The position numbers and the translations under genes were made by a program. The notes under the pieces were generated by a model. That model saw only the letters and a list, made by a program, of their open reading frames with translations. It did no database searches and was not told where the DNA came from. Positions 30,101-35,085 of a stretch of DNA of 35,085 bases are shown here, in pieces. Positions within the stretch are counted from its first letter, which is position 1; the number at the start of each line of letters is the position of its first letter. The stretch is from Gymnopilus junonius (Eukaryota; Basidiomycota; Agaricomycetes; Agaricales; Galerinaceae). The stretch covers positions 1 through 35,085 of the forward strand of contig JADNYJ010000337.1 of assembly GCA_015501075.1 (NCBI GenBank). Reading direction: 5' to 3'.

Positions 30101-33100
30101 GTCAAATTCACCCAAGGTCGTATTTCACCCGATTCGACCAAGCGCTGTTATTTGGGCCTCAATACATCCCAGGACTAGCAGCATACATGTCCTATCCTGC
30201 CCATGCGGAGCTCGTTCTGCTCTCAGTGAAAATCATCACCAAGCTCTCCTCATCAACTTCTCCGTCGCCCTTGGTCACGCTCATAGAGCGGAGTCAAGAG
30301 TCCGAGAGGATTCTAGGCGGCTTCACGCGGATCATGTCTTCGGAATCGACGGATAACGTTCAGCAAGCCGAGGCCTATGCGGAGGAGACGACAGGTGCTG
30401 GGGCGCCAGGGATCGATGAGCCGTTGGAGATGTTAGAGCAAGCTATAAGGCTTGCTGCGCTGGATCTGCTCATTCAAGATACGGATGGTAACAGACCGTA
30501 TCCTAATATCGCCCATTTCTTGCTTTTTGGAGGCAAGGCGGGTCCCGGGGCCGCGACGGGAGCTGGTGAATCAACTATTCAAGACCCTCGTGCGCTTGGG
30601 GCAAAGCAGACGAGCATCCATGTTCTCCTGGAGTTGGTAAATGCTGGTGTGCCGAGGATAAGAGGAAAGAGGAAGGAACGGGAGGTTATACAAGTTCAGC
30701 CGCTTTTCGCTACCCTTCCCGGGCTTGCGGAAAGGTGTTATCGCGTCATTTACCAGCTCTGCGTTCATCCTAGGACCTCCAATTTCGTGACGAGGTATCT
30801 CCGAACTCGAGAAGATTTCTTTGCCCGCCAAATTGCGAAAATCACCTCTATTGTGCCCGAGACGTTGCAAGATCCCCCTATCCAGGTATTATACAGCGAT
30901 GGATCAAGGGTGACGACTACAGTCTCATCGTTTACTGCCTTCCTTCGTCTAAGATCCTACATCTTCGACCTTGTCGCACTGGAACTTCACATTCTGACCA
31001 ACAAGGGGCACTTCAAGGCCGTCTCTGAACTGTTGGAAATAGTCTTCGGCACGGACTTTGAATACGAGGAAGAATACGACTTCGTCACATTCCACGAGCT
31101 CGGCCAGTCACCCATGCGCATTGTCGACTTTTTACAGTCGTTGATGTTTGATTGGGCAGACAGTCTTTCAGTGCAGCCTGTCGATTTGCAGTACCTCAAC
31201 CAACTAAATCTACAGTCGTGTATTCGAAGGGACGGATCAGGGTGTGAAGTTGTGGATCGGACAGCTTTGTTGTATTTGCTTGCATCAGCTAGGAGGACTT
31301 TGTTGGCTCAAGGAAGCGTCGCTACCACAGCACAGAATGAGCAGCTCACTGCAGAAATAACGTACATTTTGGAGAGTTGTGCTATCGAGAACCATCGTCG
31401 GAAGGTGTCACATGCGAGGGTCGGGAATTTTGAGGCTTGGAGAAGGATGCTGGATTTGGCGCTGACCAAGTGCTTCGATCGATTGCCGCATGATCGTCGC
31501 GAGAACATGCTTTTCGATCTCTTGCATGTTCTCCCCGCTGCTTTGCGCTCTAGCAACATCGAGGAGTCGACAGCTGTGCTGCTATCTGAAACCCTGTTGT
31601 CTTTAATCACCAAGCTGCGGGAAGATCGCCAACATCAAATCATACTTCAATCTACAGGAGGAGATCCCCAGTCAGGGTCGTTGCCTGCTGAAAGGTTGTA
31701 TCACATTCTGCGCCACGCCCTGGAGAGCATCTTGGATAATAACCGCGTCGAACTCGTGCGTGGCAACATCTATGCAGCACTCATCAACTTCCTTCACCTT
31801 ATCCGATCCACACCAACTACAGCGACCATCTCAGAAGCTGAAGTCAATCCGTTTGCTGCATCCTTGGGCTTGTCCACTATGAGGGACAGTATATCAAGAG
31901 GACAAAGTCCATCGCTTAATCCAAGTGAACACCAAGCCAGCCCAAATGCCATTCTTGAGTTGGGATGTCTGGCAGTCATGAAGCCGGCCATGGAAAGGCT
32001 GGTTACGACAATTTCGAGAGATGCAATTGATGGGACGGAAGTTTGGAAGACGGTTGCGTTCATGTTGCTGGATGCTATTGTGCAGCTCTCTAGCCTAGAA
32101 AAGCCGCATATAGTCCTGTCTGCTTTGAACCGGCACGGTATCCTGCCCAACTTCGTTCGGAGCATCAAAGATTCAGATTCGCGGCTCCAGGACGTCCTTA
32201 AACCGGATCCTGGTAGGTCATTTTTTGAATTATACCTCTTGGTTATGGAAACTGACTATCTCATCCAGATGACCTTAACGCGCTTTACGTGTACGAATCC
32301 AAGATGTCTCTGTTCGTCAGAATGGCGCAAACACGTTCTGGGGCCGAACGCCTTCTTGAAGCTCAGCTGCTCCCCATTCTGGCGCAGTGCGACTACATTG
32401 ATACAACACCTGAAGCCGACCAATCTTTCATAGGTGTGTTCTTGCCGCTGCAGTGCTCATATTCTTTGCTTAACTTACAACAATTTTTTTTCTAGATCAA
32501 AACTCTTTCCTCCCCTCTGCAATACAAAGATACCATCAATTGTTCATGCCAGCTCTGCAGGTAGTAGATGCCATGCTGGCAACTCTTGGAAGCAAACACT
32601 TGACTGCGACACAGCAGGTACGCGTATTGGTTTGCTTTTAACTCTATTTCATGATGTTCAACGTTCGATTGTCCATAGGCTCTGGAATTCTTATCAAATC
32701 ACGGATCAACTATCGCCATTCTTCTTAAAATGAAGAAGAGCACGTTATCTTACCCATTGTAGAAGAGATCCATCTCATCGTGACCCTCTGCGTCAATATC
32801 CTCCCGTCTGTCCCTAAAACTGAAGTTGTACGTGACTGCTTGCCAGTTCACAGACCTTGTGATGGATGTTCTTTATTTGCAGTTGACACCAAATTCTGGT
32901 TTCGGAGCCATCCATCATGCAATCCTTGGCCTCTCTACCAGATATCTTGGACGTTGGAAGGCATTTGCTCATGTCGTCCCCGTATCTGAGTCAGATGTAC
33001 AACTGAATAAAGCATATGCGTTTGGTATGTTATCCTTCCACCTTAGATAAAAGTGGAGATTGCCTTTTTGACATGTCGTCCTTTTCATTCAGGCTTTGGA

Positions 33101-34140
33101 ACACAGTCCAAATTTGACGTGAAAGTGCAAAAGAAGGAGAGGCTGCTACGCAAGAGCCTCATCTCATACCTTGGGGTCGCCAGTGAATTCACAGGTAGCT
33201 ACAGGATTTTCATCGATTTCCAAAGCATGCTGACAATTGCTTCAGAACCCGAAATCACACTTGTACTCTCTCCAGTAACCACACCGCTCGTGATGGTGAA
33301 AGAATGGCTCATTTCACAAGTATGTACTCAACGCTAGGGCAGTCTTCAATTTGGACTAATAACTCCTGTCACAGTCACGGTACCGACAGTTGGCGATGCT
33401 CTCATTGCTCTGGACGATCTCTGCAATGAGCTGGCTAACACTCTCAAACACATTTCAGATATCGGAGCAGAATTGGCCAACAAGGATCATATAGGGCTAG
33501 AAAACGCGCAAGAGGTAACAAATCTTCACTGTCCACGTCATCACATCCATCATCACATTTTTTGTTCAGGTCCTGCGTGACATTGACCCATCCTTCCTCC
33601 GCGAACTTGAGCTCGACCAAAAGCGCACGCTGCTCAGCCAAGATTAGAGAGGATCCGGGTACAAGCTAAGAGTGAAGCGAAGGTCCTTTAGACACGCTCG
33701 AGATGCTGCTCTTGCTTGTGTGGCGTCATGTTGAGTACTACGCCGACCGCAGCATATGAACGTGCCGCCTGCAAAGCAACGATGACGAATGCATGCGGCT
33801 TTTGGCTACGGCGGAGCCGGAGGTGTTTAGAACTGAGGTGGCGGGGAAGATCCAACCTGCGTTGCAAAGGCTGTCGAGTTTGGAGCTGGTTAGTTGCTCT
33901 GCTTCTGATTCGTTTTGTTCTTTGGCTGATGAAGCATTGACTGTATTTTTTTTGCGTTTGCAGGATGCTGAGTCGTTCGGGAGAGAATGGCAGGATAACC
34001 AAGGATATCTGCAGATCATGTGTAGGCGGTTGCGAGATAGCGTGGGGTTGCACGATGACTCGATGGAGAAACCCAGCACTAGGAGGCTAACAGGCCAGTA
34101 CAAAAACCGGGATTTAATTCCAGACGATCTTTTTACATAG
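27147..34140 (+). CDS. NUP192: Nucleoporin Nup192/Nup205-type, inner ring of the nuclear pore; several frameshifts
   Basis: Recognised as the large PF11894 scaffold nucleoporin from its whole run: HGEQELFDELMVQKPRLL, SLKYERRYLAIVLTSVARIG, MTYYLLTAVFVSLDP, SFLQWAVWSTS, YNFLARGGGEVLPG, GHAHFRAIPTLLSLIPLGVP, FLPSAIQRYHQLFMPALQ and ESFGREWQDNQGYLQ. It builds the inner ring with Nup93 partners in the pore. Exons by GT-AG sites: 27,147-27,315; 27,366-27,803; 27,858-32,212; 32,269-32,433; 32,496-32,617; 32,679-32,827; 32,883-33,024; 33,093-33,194; 33,246-33,319; 33,375-33,514; 33,570-33,888; 33,964-34,140. The frame breaks about 12 times between 27,870 and 29,070, once at 32,727-32,730 (A run), at the 33,319 donor, and several times at 33,640-33,800, mostly one missing base each. 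Between 29,080 and 32,433 it is fully open. As yeast NUP192 is essential, these are probably consensus errors and not a pseudogene. Confidence 0.88.
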
Positions 34141-34372
34141 TTCTAGATGTTGTATTACTTTACTGCGTGGACGGAGACGTTTTATATGACCCCGTTGTTG
34201 GGTAATTGCCTCTTTTCTTTTCTCTGATTTCTCATCTGCGTAAGCTCAGCCCAGAAAAAGCAATCCAAAATAAATAAGTATTATAATGTGCACACCGTGG
34301 AATTGCGAAAGGGTAAGAAGGTAGGTCATCATCATAAAGAACGTAATAGGTTGGCTTCAGGTGGATTTGCTG
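34141..34372. other. Short convergent intergenic
   Basis: 3' ends of NUP192 and SFT2 face each other across about 230 bp. AT-rich with AATAAATA near 34,270. Nothing else seen. Confidence 0.5.
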
Positions 34373-35085
34373 TCATCGAGGTAAAAGGCTTCCTGCTCCA
34401 CGGAGTGCCAGCGAACCGCCCAGGCGCAGTGTTTGTGTGCCTCCTGGGAAATAGGCCAGGACGTAGGCTACGAGGGCAATAACCTGTTTCGTTGGTTGTC
34501 GTCAGTGGCGTGCGGAGAAGGAGGAAGAGGGCAATAAGCGTAAGAAAAGGACTGACTTGTACAGCTCCGGCCAGCAGAGAACCTAGGTATGAATGCGCCT
34601 GCAGGGTTTAATTTGATTAGGCGAAGAACAATTGAAGGTAGGGAAATAGACGCACCCCTAGCGAGAAATATAGTGTGAGCCCCAAACTTCCAAATACACA
34701 GCTGAGAAAGGTAGTCGTTCTCTCGAAACCAGGTGTTTAAGGTGGTTTATGGTCCGATTAGGACTGCGAAGCTAGAGGAAGATGCGAGGAAGCAGAGTTA
34801 GCCTGGAGTGTGGAGATGGGGCGGACAATGAGCTTAGGGGAGTGACTCACCCGAACATGACGAGTATGCTGCCCAGACTGCGCAATAAAATAAAAAAAAG
34901 AAGAATTTCCCAAGGATTGTTAGGTGCTTGGTGACGTATTTGGGGGAGAGGATAGTTTATGCACCTGAATGATAAAGCGAACTTGGCTGGTCTGAAATAA
35001 GGAGAATTGAACTGTAAGTTTAGGCCGAGAGTTATGAGGTGAGGTTGCTTGCTTACTTTACAACAATAAGTGGTAATGTTATAAA
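34373..35085 (-). CDS. SFT2: Sft2-family Golgi membrane protein, N-terminus beyond the window
   Basis: Multi-pass membrane protein of the Got1/Sft2 family (PF04178), which helps transport between endosome and Golgi. Exons read on the minus strand: 35,085-35,057 (partial; ITLPLIVVK), 34,991-34,965 (PAKFALSF), 34,877-34,851 (LGSILVMFG), 34,771-34,656 (FAVLIGP..HLVSRERLPFS and FGSLGLTLYFSLG), 34,598-34,557 (AHSYLGSLLAGAVQ) and 34,483-34,373 (VIALVAYVLAYFPGGTQTL to GAGSLLPR). Introns are 65, 87, 79, 57 and 73 nt. Two very small 27-nt exons are notable. In the fourth exon one base is missing twice, in the T run at 34,745-34,747 and the A run at 34,692-34,694 (plus strand); without this the frame stops after LIGP. 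The conserved C-terminal PGG..LRxGG..ALRGAGSLLP block supports the call. Confidence 0.82.

Overview
The window looks like nuclear DNA of a filamentous basidiomycete, probably an agaricomycete. The signs are 50-90 nt GT-AG introns inside most genes, a secreted GH10 xylanase with a fungal CBM1 tail, a HET-domain gene, a Ty1/copia retrotransposon of the type that is primed by the anticodon arm of initiator tRNA, and the housekeeping genes for the nucleoporin Nup192 and the Golgi protein Sft2. No bacterial gene organisation, rRNA or convincing tRNA is present.

Layout. 1-2,370 has no recognisable gene. It holds a large minisatellite of alternating 10- and 11-bp units between two diverged direct repeats. 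2,378-7,225 is a full-length copia element on the minus strand with two 211-bp LTRs. Its gag-pol is broken by two one-base losses and its protease motif has lost the catalytic Asp. 7,327-7,992 (minus) is a short HET-domain protein ending about 100 bp from the LTR. 8-19 kb is a poorly coding region with four small glycine-rich genes (9.5, 15.1, 16.2 and 18.7 kb), each behind a good TATA box. Two of them also have a probable 5'UTR intron. Diverged duplicated segments and two small inverted-repeat elements lie between them. 19,368-23,863 (minus) carries two tandem serine beta-lactamase-fold (PF00144) membrane-anchored or secreted proteins with the same four-intron structure. 25,055-26,823 is the seven-exon xylanase. 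27,147-34,140 is a long Nup192/Nup205-type nucleoporin, convergent with a partial minus-strand SFT2 gene that runs off the right edge.

Two signals cut across genes. First, all five differences between the two LTRs are CpG/TpG transitions, and the change at the protease active site can be read the same way, which points to decay of methylated cytosines. Second, one-base losses, mostly in short homopolymers, cluster in pol, the third glycine-rich gene, parts of NUP192 and SFT2. Neighbouring kilobases, such as the two beta-lactamase genes, the xylanase and 3.2 kb of NUP192, are clean. Because NUP192 and SFT2 are normally functional single genes, local consensus error is the simplest explanation, and gene models here should allow for it.

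The most unusual content is the glycine-rich cluster: short proteins without signal peptides, built of collagen-like Gly-Ala-Pro triplets and runs of about 45-50 glycines. I know of no described system that matches it.
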